Shown here: positions 5,899 through 13,215 of the stretch, in pieces | Position numbering within the stretch: position 1 is the first letter of the stretch | Layout of the letters: each line of letters begins with the position of its first letter | Source: Euryarchaeota archaeon UBA495 | Lineage (GTDB): Archaea > Thermoplasmatota > Poseidoniia > Poseidoniales > Poseidoniaceae | Direction of reading: 5' to 3' | Length of the DNA: 17,610 nt | Assembly (NCBI GenBank): GCA_002496845.1 | Contig: DALQ01000095.1 | Location: 1 to 17,610 of the forward strand | Position numbers and translations under genes: made by a program | Notes under the pieces: model-generated | Seen by the model: the letters and a program-made list of their open reading frames with translations, nothing else | Database searches by the model: none | Told to the model about the DNA's origin: nothing

Positions 5899-8733
5899 TC
5901 ACTCGAACGTGGCGCCACAGACAGAACACGACGTGGCGTCAGCAGGGATGTCTGCGCCACAGGCACCACACTCGGCCATCGCCGCTTCCTGTTCAGCGTC
6001 CGCAGGCCTTCGGCGGGTCGCTGAGCGGCGGCGCTTCGGCTTGGCACGCTTCGGCGTCAACTCGTCGTCCACGGTTTCTGCACCTGCAGAAGATACGGGC
6101 AAAGCATCGGTGTCCTCGAAGGAGAAGTCCGCGGTTGCTTCCTCGATTTCGTTGCCGGCCAGTCCGCTGTCGGTCAAGCCCGCGTCGACCCGGACCTTTT
6201 CGCCCGGCAAGACCCCTTCTTCTCCGGTCAATTCGAACAAGCGCTCGCGGATCGCTGCGTCAGAGGCCGAGAGTTCCGCCCCGTCGTCCTTGAGGGCCTG
6301 AACGTCGCCCTTGGATGCGATGATGTCGTCGATGTCTTGGCCGCTGAAGGATTCCTTGACCGAGCGGAGGGTCGGTGTGACGGAATTCTCCCATGCTTCC
6401 AGTTCCTCTTCGGTCATCGCGTCGAGGTCGACCTCCAGCGCGTCGAGCCGTCCTTGGGCCTGAGTGACCTGAGCCTCAGCGAGGTTCATGTTCTCGTCCC
6501 AGTCTTCCTCAAGATCGTCTTCGTCGTAGCCAAAGGCCTGCACGGTAGCAGCGAAGTCTTCGGTTCCGCTGACGATGACGTCGTCGTCCTCTTCTTCCTC
6601 AGCCGGGAGTTCGATTTCGACCGCGACCTTGCGTTCTTGGCGCTTCCTTTGTTCAAAGAAGGACGCGACGTCTTGCGGCGCACCACAATAGGCACAGTTC
6701 TCCATCAAATCAGGGATCGACTCGCCGCATGCATCGCATTCGTGGAACTGGAGCCGGGCCTTGGCGAGGTTGAACCTGCAATGCGGGCACTTGTCTTCGT
6801 CGCCTTCCAGTTCACCGTCGCAGGACGGGCAATACTCGAAGATGTCCCGTTCGACTTCCTCGTCGCGATCACGGGTGATGATGACGCCCAAGATGAGCAC
6901 GCCAATGAGCACCAACACAAGCAGGCCCGCCCAACTGAGCAGACCACGCAGCGAACGCTGCTCGTCGGTGATCGAATCGTCCACCACCTCGGCGCTGGCG
7001 TAGGCTCGCGTGTACACCGGAGACACGTCGACGTCATCGGGCACCAAACGCACGGACGTCTGGCCGGTTTGCGCCTCAAAGGTGCATGACACGGTCGCAC
7101 GCTGCCCGCGTGTCTCAATCGTCACGGGGATGACCTCGAACACCGTGGTGCCGCCATCGTCGCACGTGTAGTTCACCGGGCCGGTTTCCACAGAGGTGAC
7201 ACCGATGGACATCGTGTAGGTTTGACCGGGGGTCAAAGGTGCCTCGGCAGGCTCGGCGTTGGCGTCCAGAAGCGTCAATGTTGGAGCATTCCATGACAGC
7301 CGGAGCGGGGCTACGACTTCGATGGTTGCAGAGACGCGGCTGTTGTCTGGGTCAAAGTCCCAGGAGTCCGAATCAGGAACGTAACGCGCTTCAAAGACGG
7401 CATCATGGGCTCCCAACGCGGTTGGCAAGGCATCATCAGGCCGCCACATCATGTCCTCAGCAGCGTCAAGGAAGATGCGATCTTCGTAGTCAATGCCCTC
7501 GAAGGAATACTCCAACGTGCCACGAACTGGAATTTCGCCGACGTTGGAAATCCCCACGTACCAGAGCACGGCGTCGCCAGAATTCGCCTTTGGTGGTTCA
7601 GCGATGGGTGGGTCGAGCTGCACGTCGGGAATGGGCAAGAGATCGAGGTTTCCGGCCGGGCTGCGGTCGTTGGTCGTGGATTCCTGAACAAAGGCGCCCG
7701 TTCCGTACGGATCAATGACCGCCACGACCTCGCGGGAGATCCTTTGCAGACCGATTACATCGTCGCCGTCGATCGTGGTTTGCCACGTGGCCACGGCATA
7801 GCCCTGGCCTTGGACGGTGACGCTGAAACTGCCAAGCATCAGGGTGCCGCCGTTGTCGTTGGGGACTTCCAAACGGAGGGGGACTTCGACGGTCCCATCG
7901 CCGTCAAATCGCTCGATTTCGCCGCTGACCGTCCACGGACCGTTCAACGCTCCTTCGACGACGGTCACCGTGGGCGCCGCTTTGTGACGCAAATCCATGC
8001 GCGGGTGCACGGTCAAGGTCAGATCGTAGTCCTGATTTTCTTCCTGAGACTCGACGACGGCGTCCTCAGCGTCGGGGGTCAGGCGCAGCACGTACTCGCC
8101 GGTGGGTGGAGCATCGAACTGCACGGTCAAGGTCGTGGACGCTCCCGCCGCGAGGGCGCCGACGGCCACGTTGTCCATGGCAGCGCCGTTCAGGGCCACA
8201 CCAAGCACGCTGGCGGCTGCGGGTTCGCTGCCGATGTTGCTCACGTCGACCTCGACCGTGGTGAGATCGCCGGTCTTCAACGTCGAGGCGTTGAGCACTT
8301 CTGCGCCGGTCACGCGCAAGTCGGGGAGGCCGCTGACGTCGAACGGCACGGAGAAGGTCTGGCTGAGGGCATCATCGTGCTGGAACTTGATCCACACGCG
8401 GTGTTCGCCTTCGGTCAAACCGTTCCAATAGACGGTTTTGGTCTCCATGCCGTCTCCAGCAATTTCGCTGATGATGCCTTGTTCAAGCAGTTGGTTTTCG
8501 TTCACGGTGTCCATGTATACGTAGTACTCAACCGTGTACGCACTCTGGCTTTGCGTGTTGAGGAACGCGATGGTGATCGACAAATCGTCGCCCGCAGAGG
8601 GCGACGTGGGTTGCAGGGTAACCGTCGAAGCACCGGCTTCGATGGAACCGCTGATTTCGGCGCTGACTGCCATGGGGGCGGCCAAACTGCAGAGCAGGAC
8701 CGTCAGCAGCACCACAGCGGGACGCTTGGTCAT
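5899..8733 (-). CDS. Single-pass surface protein: CARDB/Ig-like ectodomain with three cytoplasmic zinc ribbons
   Basis: This 944-residue protein has a signal peptide (residues 1-25, ending AVSA) and a large beta-rich ectodomain. The latter includes a CARDB-like domain (about 138-242: PDLRVTGAEVLN, VDVSNIGSEPAAA, VVESQEENQDY) and further Ig-like units near 385-475. One transmembrane helix lies at about 599-621, followed by a strongly acidic cytoplasmic region. Two adjacent zinc ribbons (Cys635/638/649/652 and Cys666/669/680/683) sit just inside the membrane and a third (Cys922/925/936/939) at the extreme C-terminus; all three have the spacing CxxC-x10-CxxC. A basic patch (about 894-909) precedes the last ribbon. 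CARDB domains are common in archaeal adhesion or sensing proteins; the ribbons suggest intracellular protein or nucleic-acid contacts. The start at 8733 is chosen because the signal peptide begins there; upstream residues come only from a TTG extension. The function is unknown. Confidence 0.85.
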   Translation of the reverse strand: MTKRPAVVLLTVLLCSLAAPMAVSAEISGSIEAGASTVTLQPTSPSAGDDLSITIAFLNTQSQSAYTVEYYVYMDTVNENQLLEQGIISEIAGDGMETKTVYWNGLTEGEHRVWIKFQHDDALSQTFSVPFDVSGLPDLRVTGAEVLNASTLKTGDLTTVEVDVSNIGSEPAAASVLGVALNGAAMDNVAVGALAAGASTTLTVQFDAPPTGEYVLRLTPDAEDAVVESQEENQDYDLTLTVHPRMDLRHKAAPTVTVVEGALNGPWTVSGEIERFDGDGTVEVPLRLEVPNDNGGTLMLGSFSVTVQGQGYAVATWQTTIDGDDVIGLQRISREVVAVIDPYGTGAFVQESTTNDRSPAGNLDLLPIPDVQLDPPIAEPPKANSGDAVLWYVGISNVGEIPVRGTLEYSFEGIDYEDRIFLDAAEDMMWRPDDALPTALGAHDAVFEARYVPDSDSWDFDPDNSRVSATIEVVAPLRLSWNAPTLTLLDANAEPAEAPLTPGQTYTMSIGVTSVETGPVNYTCDDGGTTVFEVIPVTIETRGQRATVSCTFEAQTGQTSVRLVPDDVDVSPVYTRAYASAEVVDDSITDEQRSLRGLLSWAGLLVLVLIGVLILGVIITRDRDEEVERDIFEYCPSCDGELEGDEDKCPHCRFNLAKARLQFHECDACGESIPDLMENCAYCGAPQDVASFFEQRKRQERKVAVEIELPAEEEEDDDVIVSGTEDFAATVQAFGYDEDDLEEDWDENMNLAEAQVTQAQGRLDALEVDLDAMTEEELEAWENSVTPTLRSVKESFSGQDIDDIIASKGDVQALKDDGAELSASDAAIRERLFELTGEEGVLPGEKVRVDAGLTDSGLAGNEIEEATADFSFEDTDALPVSSAGAETVDDELTPKRAKPKRRRSATRRRPADAEQEAAMAECGACGADIPADATSCSVCGATFE

Positions 8734-8734
8734 G

Positions 8735-8766
8735 AGGTTGAACGCGTTCGCATAGCACTTGAACCT
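8735..8766. other. Inverted-repeat region upstream of the zinc-ribbon surface protein
   Basis: A perfect ten-base palindrome, GAACGCGTTC (8740-8749), lies seven bases from the ATG at 8733. It is flanked by a looser inverted repeat (AGGTTGAA at 8735-8742 against TTGAACCT near 8759-8766, one mismatch when paired). It sits in the 113-base region between the divergent surface-protein genes and could be an operator or a leader hairpin. Short palindromes also arise by chance in GC-rich DNA. I saw no convincing TATA box here. Confidence 0.3.
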
Positions 8767-8846
8767 CTCTCCATGCAACGCGGTTTCGGGCCCCGGTCCC
8801 TCAGTGAATGGGAGGATTGAAGGACGGCAGGAGCGGACTATGCGCC

Positions 8847-10646
8847 ATGAGGGGGGTCTGCTCCGTGCTGCTCCTCGTCGTCATGATGCTGGCGTTGGCC
8901 CAGCCCATGACCCCCGCGCCCACCTTGGAGGAAGGCGTGGCGCCTTCCCTGACCAGCAGTTCGATGTCCCTGTCCTTCGCTGGACCAGCGGAAGGTGAAT
9001 CGGTCACCGGTCTGCTGTCGATCAGCGTGACCGCAAGCGGCACAGGGAACCTCTCGTGGCTCCGCATCGACGTCAGCGACGGAAGCGGATGGAGCGAAGT
9101 GGGGAACCGCAGTTCCAGCCCTTGGTTTGCCCAATTGGACACCACCGTGCTCACCAACGGCTCCTACCAGCTTCGAGCCGTCGGCCATGATGCAGACGTT
9201 GACGATGAGGTGACCGGGTTTTCGTCCAACTTCACGGTGGCGAATCAGGTCCCCATCATCACCGCGTTCAGCGTGCTCAACCCAGGTGCTGGGAGCGGCA
9301 CCTCCTCAAACGACCGTTGGTGGTTTGCGACGCCCGCGGACGGCACCTTGCAGTTCAGGTGGGGCGCCAGCGACGACGACCTTGAGCGCGCCACGCTGTC
9401 GAACCTCCCCGGAACGGGAACCCCCTCATCGGACGGACCAGGCACGCTTGCCTACGGTTGGGATTGGTCCCCGGGAGACCTCGGTGAGGGCACGTGGAAT
9501 CCACGCCTCAACGTGTTGGACGGGTCGGGCCTTTCCGCGTCCCTCACTCGCTTCATCGGCATCGACCGCACCGGACCCGAGATCGGCTCCATCACGGTGG
9601 GCAGCGACGGAGGATGGCAAGCAGACAACAACATCACCCTCAACGGCCTCAAGACCACGGCCGACGATGGGTTTGGCTCAGGCGTGACTTCAACCGACTA
9701 CTCCTTGGACGGGCAAACGTGGGAGAGCACCTCGGCCGACAACCTCGACATGACCTTGCCCGAAGGTGAGAACGTCGTCTATCTTCGAAGCGTGGACCGT
9801 GTCGGAAACGTCGGAAACGTCACGCAACTGCCGGTCAACGTCGACTTGACGCCCCCCGAAGGCTACGGTTGGGTCGTGGAGGAACTGACCACCAACCGCG
9901 ACCAACCCGCCCCGATCCTCTACGTGGCCGAAGACGCAGGTTCGGGCGTGGACCAAAGCGCTTCAGCCATCGAATACGGATTCGACACCAACGGCGTGGG
10001 CAGCATCCCTGACATCACGGGACGGTGGATCACGCTTGGCAACAACCAAGGCCTGAACACGAGCCTTGACCTTGCCTCATGGGCGACCAAATCCGGCCAA
10101 TACCTGCTCTTGCGGGCCACGGTCGTTGACGGTGCTGGGAACACCATCGTCACACCCACCGCATCGTTCCAAGTGCTTCCCGGCCTCGACTTGATGTGGA
10201 ACGCACCAAACACGACCATCGACCGGCTCATCGTTCGCCCCGGCCAAGGCACAGGAGCCGTGCAGATCGAGGCAACCCTGGAGTCCAACGAAGGGTACGA
10301 CGGCACTGTGGCCGTTCGGTTGGAGACCGCCCCTGCTGACCGCTTTTCGGCCGTTGATTGGACCGTCATGGAATCGAGGACGCTGGCAGCAGAAAGCCTC
10401 CAAAACGGCACCTACTCGATGACGTGGAACTTGTCCGTCACCGTCGAAGGCCAACTCGACATCCGCTTGGTCATCGACCCGTCGGACTCCATCGACGAAT
10501 ACGACGAAGGAAACAATGCGATCTACTTCGTGGTGACCGGCGCGTCCATCAGTCCAGGTCTGGTGCCCTCCTTTGCCCCGTCCGTCGGCCTGATTTTGCT
10601 TGTGGGCCTCCTCTGTGGCGCCCTCTCGCGCCGCCCACGGGATTGA
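8847..10646 (+). CDS. Secreted Ig-like/CARDB surface protein with C-terminal anchor
   Basis: This 599-residue protein has an N-terminal signal peptide (MRGVCSVLLLVVMMLALAQP). Its ectodomain is built of beta-sandwich units: an Ig-like unit (about 45-130), a unit with SDDDLERATL (about 135-240), two DRTGPEIGSITV / DLTPPEGYGW type modules (about 240-440) that each restart with Asp-x-Thr-x-Pro, and a CARDB-like unit (about 455-565) ending IDPSDSIDEYDEGNN. Asp-rich motifs suggest calcium binding, which is inference. The last 30 residues are SPGLVPSF-type linker, hydrophobic helix, then SRRPRD, a layout like archaeosortase (PGF-CTERM) signals or a plain membrane anchor. ATG at 8808 is in frame but poorly placed; 8847 begins the signal peptide. 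The gene is divergent from the zinc-ribbon surface protein and 25 bases from the KH gene. Probably an adhesin or envelope component. Confidence 0.8.
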   Translation: MRGVCSVLLLVVMMLALAQPMTPAPTLEEGVAPSLTSSSMSLSFAGPAEGESVTGLLSISVTASGTGNLSWLRIDVSDGSGWSEVGNRSSSPWFAQLDTTVLTNGSYQLRAVGHDADVDDEVTGFSSNFTVANQVPIITAFSVLNPGAGSGTSSNDRWWFATPADGTLQFRWGASDDDLERATLSNLPGTGTPSSDGPGTLAYGWDWSPGDLGEGTWNPRLNVLDGSGLSASLTRFIGIDRTGPEIGSITVGSDGGWQADNNITLNGLKTTADDGFGSGVTSTDYSLDGQTWESTSADNLDMTLPEGENVVYLRSVDRVGNVGNVTQLPVNVDLTPPEGYGWVVEELTTNRDQPAPILYVAEDAGSGVDQSASAIEYGFDTNGVGSIPDITGRWITLGNNQGLNTSLDLASWATKSGQYLLLRATVVDGAGNTIVTPTASFQVLPGLDLMWNAPNTTIDRLIVRPGQGTGAVQIEATLESNEGYDGTVAVRLETAPADRFSAVDWTVMESRTLAAESLQNGTYSMTWNLSVTVEGQLDIRLVIDPSDSIDEYDEGNNAIYFVVTGASISPGLVPSFAPSVGLILLVGLLCGALSRRPRD

Positions 10647-10671
10647 AAGGGAGCGGCAGTTCCGAGGCACC

Positions 10672-11418
10672 ATGCGTCAGGCCCTTCCTCGGGTTCCGAA
10701 GGACCGCATCGCGGTGCTGATCGGTGCCAAAGGCGGGACGGTGAAGGCACTGGCCAAGGCCGCTGGCGCCCAATTCATCGACATCGATTCCGAGACCGGT
10801 GACGTCGAGGTCGAGTGGGGAGAACCTGGCACGTACGACCCGGTCAAGGCGTTGAAAATGCCTGACGTGATCAAAGCCATCGGCCGCGGCATGGCCCCAA
10901 AAACCGCCTTGACGCTGTTTGAAGACGACTGCTACTTCGAGATGGTCGACCTCCGCGATCACGTTGGAAAGCGAGGCAAGCAACTCCAGCGCATCCGCTC
11001 TCGCATCATCGGCAGCCAAGGAAAAATCCGACAACGCATCGAAGGCCTGACCTCGACGAGCATCACGATCTACAAGTCCACGGTGGTCGTCATTGGACCA
11101 GAGGACGGATTGGCCCTTGCGCGGCAGGCCGTCGACATGATCGCCGGTGGCGCTGAACATGGAAGCGTGCTGAGTTTCCTCGAACGCACCACCCGGAAGA
11201 ACCGACTGGAGCGACGCAGCCTCGACAGCATCGAACTGCGTGAGGAAGAAGCCATCGAAAGCACCGGTTTCGAAACCCTCGTCCCCGGATTGAGCCAAGC
11301 GCGTGAACGGCGTCACCGTCGGTTCAGGGCGTCGCAGGTGGACCCAGAGGACGAGGAGGCCGTTGAGGCCATGATGGATCTCGCTGAAGACGAGTCCGTC
11401 ACGTGGGAAGAGGAATGA
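10672..11418 (+). CDS. Two-KH-domain ribosome-biogenesis protein (Pno1/Dim2-like)
   Basis: This archaeal relative of eukaryotic Pno1/Dim2 is an RNA-binding factor of small-subunit maturation that acts around 16S rRNA 3'-end formation. The first KH domain (about 8-75) has the GxxG-type loop IGAKGGTVKALAKA. The second (about 105-165) has RIIGSQGKIRQRIEGLTSTSITIY, followed by GPEDGLALARQAVDMIAGGAEHGSVLSFLE, characteristic of the family. After about residue 175 there is a basic helix and then a strongly acidic tail (EDEEAVEAMMDLAEDESVTW), longer than the usual archaeal protein. The frame is open back to 10600, overlapping the surface-protein gene; the ATG at 10672 is preferred, with GAGG close before it. 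It abuts the RIO1 kinase gene tail to tail. Its partners RIO1 and aIF1A are adjacent but on the opposite strand. Confidence 0.9.
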   Translation: MRQALPRVPKDRIAVLIGAKGGTVKALAKAAGAQFIDIDSETGDVEVEWGEPGTYDPVKALKMPDVIKAIGRGMAPKTALTLFEDDCYFEMVDLRDHVGKRGKQLQRIRSRIIGSQGKIRQRIEGLTSTSITIYKSTVVVIGPEDGLALARQAVDMIAGGAEHGSVLSFLERTTRKNRLERRSLDSIELREEEAIESTGFETLVPGLSQARERRHRRFRASQVDPEDEEAVEAMMDLAEDESVTWEEE

Positions 11419-12402
11419 TCACGCGTCCTCGACAACGTCGTCGAGGGGCATTTCCAACACATCGGCCAATGCTTCTGCAAGGTCGACGTCCAACCCTTGC
11501 TTCTGCCCCCATTCAACAAGACGGGTCACGTCACGGACCAGGAATTCCCGGGCCTTGGGATGGGTGTTGATGACGGCCTGTCCAACGTCGATGACGACCG
11601 GTCGCCCTTCATGCCAGAGGATGTTGTACGGGGAGAAATCACCGTGCACCAAACGGGCTTTCTGCCACGCCACGGCCAAGAAATGCAGCAAGGCTTCGAA
11701 CACCTCGTCAGGGCGTTCCACTTCCACCTCGCGCAATTTCTTCGCGGGTGAAACCTCGGTTCCCACGTACTCCATCACCAGGACGTTGCGATGAACGGCC
11801 ACGGCCTTGGGCACGGGAAGACCCCACTTGGCCAAACGTTCGAGGTTCCGATGTTCCTTCCGAACCCAGATGTCAACAAGGTCCCTGTGCCGTCGCTTGA
11901 GCCCACCAAAGCGCTGGTCACCTTCGATGTACTGCATCAGGTTTCGAAACACGGCATTGGAGGTGTGAAAAATCTTCACGGCAACAGGGCCTCCGTCAAG
12001 GTCCGTCCCGTGGAACACGTGCGCCTCTTTCCCGCGAGCAATGGGGTGGTCAAGGGTGTCAATGGCTCCTGACGTCATCAATTTGTACACGGAAAGAAGC
12101 GTCAAGCGGTCAAAGACTTGGTCAAAGACGCGGCGATCGACCCATTCGAACGGACCTGAGCCCATCACGCCCTGCAGTTTGCCTTCGATGTCCCTGAACA
12201 TGCCACGGTACCGCTCCTCTTTCATCCAGCGGTACCCGGAGCCTCCGTCCTCAAGCCCGGACACGAAAGCCTCGCGTTCAGCTTGCTCGTGAGCGTGGTC
12301 AGCGGCTTCTTCCTTGGTCATCTTCGACCGAGGACGCCGCCTTCGTCGACGTTGCGCTGACCGTTCGGCCAACTCATCCCAGCCGTCCTCGTCCCACGAC
12401 AT
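11419..12402 (-). CDS. rio1: RIO1-type atypical Ser/Thr protein kinase
   Basis: RIO kinases act in late small-subunit maturation, with ATP binding and hydrolysis driving their release from pre-ribosomes. In the 327 residues the ATP-binding segment is ARGKEAHVFHG (about 122-132), which matches the RIO1 signature STGKEANVYHA better than RIO2. Lys143 in AVKIF, the catalytic loop LVHGDFSPYNIL (Asp255, Asn260) and the metal-binding IDVGQAV (Asp272) are all intact, so the enzyme should be active. RIO2's N-terminal winged helix is absent. The first 55 residues are a charged extension with an Arg run at 18-23, possibly contacting rRNA. The start is supported by GAGGTG five bases upstream. The gene follows aIF1A by 42 bases on the same strand, a linkage known across archaea, and ends directly at the stop of the convergent KH gene. 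Confidence 0.95.
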   Translation of the reverse strand: MSWDEDGWDELAERSAQRRRRRRPRSKMTKEEAADHAHEQAEREAFVSGLEDGGSGYRWMKEERYRGMFRDIEGKLQGVMGSGPFEWVDRRVFDQVFDRLTLLSVYKLMTSGAIDTLDHPIARGKEAHVFHGTDLDGGPVAVKIFHTSNAVFRNLMQYIEGDQRFGGLKRRHRDLVDIWVRKEHRNLERLAKWGLPVPKAVAVHRNVLVMEYVGTEVSPAKKLREVEVERPDEVFEALLHFLAVAWQKARLVHGDFSPYNILWHEGRPVVIDVGQAVINTHPKAREFLVRDVTRLVEWGQKQGLDVDLAEALADVLEMPLDDVVEDA

Positions 12403-12407
12403 GCCAA

Positions 12408-12413
12408 CACCTC
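12408..12413 (-). promoter_or_regulatory. rio1: Shine-Dalgarno GAGGTG of the RIO1 gene
   Basis: Located five bases before the ATG at 12402 on the minus strand, within the 42-base gap after aIF1A. It supports separate translation initiation on a shared transcript. Confidence 0.55.
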
Positions 12414-12444
12414 ACGGTTGAAGTGCGGCTCCTTTGAAGCCTGC

Positions 12445-13155
12445 TCAACCGAAGAGTTCGTCGACGCCGTCTGTGACATCGTCGTCGCTTTCGTCTTCTT
12501 CAAAACTGATCGGGGTTACTTCGGGAGCCGGTTCAGACTCAACCTCAGCCTCGGCTTCGGCCTCGGGTTCAGGCGCATCGTCATCGGAACCAAACAGATC
12601 ATCGTCGTCGTCGCCGTCGTCGCCAAACAGGTCGTCCTCGCCGTCGTCATCGCCAAACAGGTCGTCATCGCCGTCGTCATCGCCAAACAGGTCGTCGTCG
12701 CCTTCTTCCTCAACCGCCTCGCCTTCGTCGACGTCCCCGAAGAGGTCGTCGTCCTCGTCGTAATCGTCGCCAGAAAAGGAGGTCCCGAACAGGTCCACGA
12801 CGTCAGGAAGGACGCCCTTGCGGGAGAGGTACATCGCCTGGGTCTTGGTGTAACGGTGCTTCACGTCGGCCTTGCTGTCTTGGAAATCCCAAGGCCAGAC
12901 GATGATCAGGTCGCCTTCGCGAACCCATTGGCGGCGGCGCATCTTCCCGGGAATGCGCGCAAGGCGCATCTCACCGTCTGCGCAGAGAACATTGACACGT
13001 CGACCACCGAGGATTTGTTCGGCCAACGCGAACATCTCGTTGACCTTCGAATTGGGCATCTTGACTCGAATGCGCCCGACGCTGGTGTCGCCTTCAACGG
13101 ACTCAAGTCGAGCGAGCTCTTCCTCGTCGACCTTTTCCTCACGTCGTCGTCCCAT
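12445..13155 (-). CDS. eif1A: Translation initiation factor aIF1A with a long acidic DLFG-repeat tail
   Basis: aIF1A binds the ribosomal A site of the small subunit and helps start-codon selection. Residues about 25-113 form the OB-fold with family motifs: GRIRVKMPNSKVNEMFALAE, GGRRVNVLCADGEMRLARI, PGKMRRRQWVREGDLIIVWPW, and DSKADVKHRYTKTQAMYL. The archaeal protein normally ends near here at about 100-115 residues. This one runs to 236, adding about 120 residues almost wholly of Asp, Glu and Gly, with DLFG at 121, 137, 155, 165, 175 and 186 and DELFG as the last residues. Eukaryotic eIF1A also has an acidic tail whose terminal DIDDI contacts eIF5B, so a similar role is conceivable, by convergence. 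Start ATG at 13155; no strong Shine-Dalgarno and no TATA box in the 60 bases after nuoN, so read-through from nuo is possible. Confidence 0.95.
   Translation of the reverse strand: MGRRREEKVDEEELARLESVEGDTSVGRIRVKMPNSKVNEMFALAEQILGGRRVNVLCADGEMRLARIPGKMRRRQWVREGDLIIVWPWDFQDSKADVKHRYTKTQAMYLSRKGVLPDVVDLFGTSFSGDDYDEDDDLFGDVDEGEAVEEEGDDDLFGDDDGDDDLFGDDDGEDDLFGDDGDDDDDLFGSDDDAPEPEAEAEAEVESEPAPEVTPISFEEDESDDDVTDGVDELFG
12621..12710 (-). repeat. Three tandem 30-base repeats inside the aIF1A tail
   Basis: Units begin at 12621, 12651 and 12681, each opening with CGCCAAACAG on the plus strand. Units 1 and 2 differ at one of 30 positions; unit 3 differs from unit 2 at four. Thirty bases equal ten codons, so each unit encodes one DDDLFGDDDG-like module in frame. 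A looser 33-base copy precedes at 12588-12620, and diverged copies of the CAAACAG core lie near 12738 and 12786. The near-identity at DNA level suggests recent expansion by slippage or unequal exchange. Confidence 0.9.
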
Positions 13156-13215
13156 CGTCTTCGCCCATTTGACCGAGCGGACGACCCCTCTTCAATCCCA
13201 CCGCAGCGGGGAGGC

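Noticed and set aside
7405..8820. A 471-codon open frame on the plus strand opposite the zinc-ribbon surface protein
   Set aside because: The opposite strand encodes signal peptide, CARDB, transmembrane helix and zinc ribbons in one frame. The plus-strand product shows only His/Gly/Val-rich shadow sequence.
12588..12710. The 30-base repeats as a possible CRISPR array
   Set aside because: Units are contiguous with no unique spacers, stay in frame and encode the acidic tail of aIF1A, so this is a coding tandem repeat.
13190..13215. A hairpin terminator between nuoN and aIF1A
   Set aside because: The only pairing (CCGC with GCGG) would leave a one-base loop, and no T-run follows on the minus strand.
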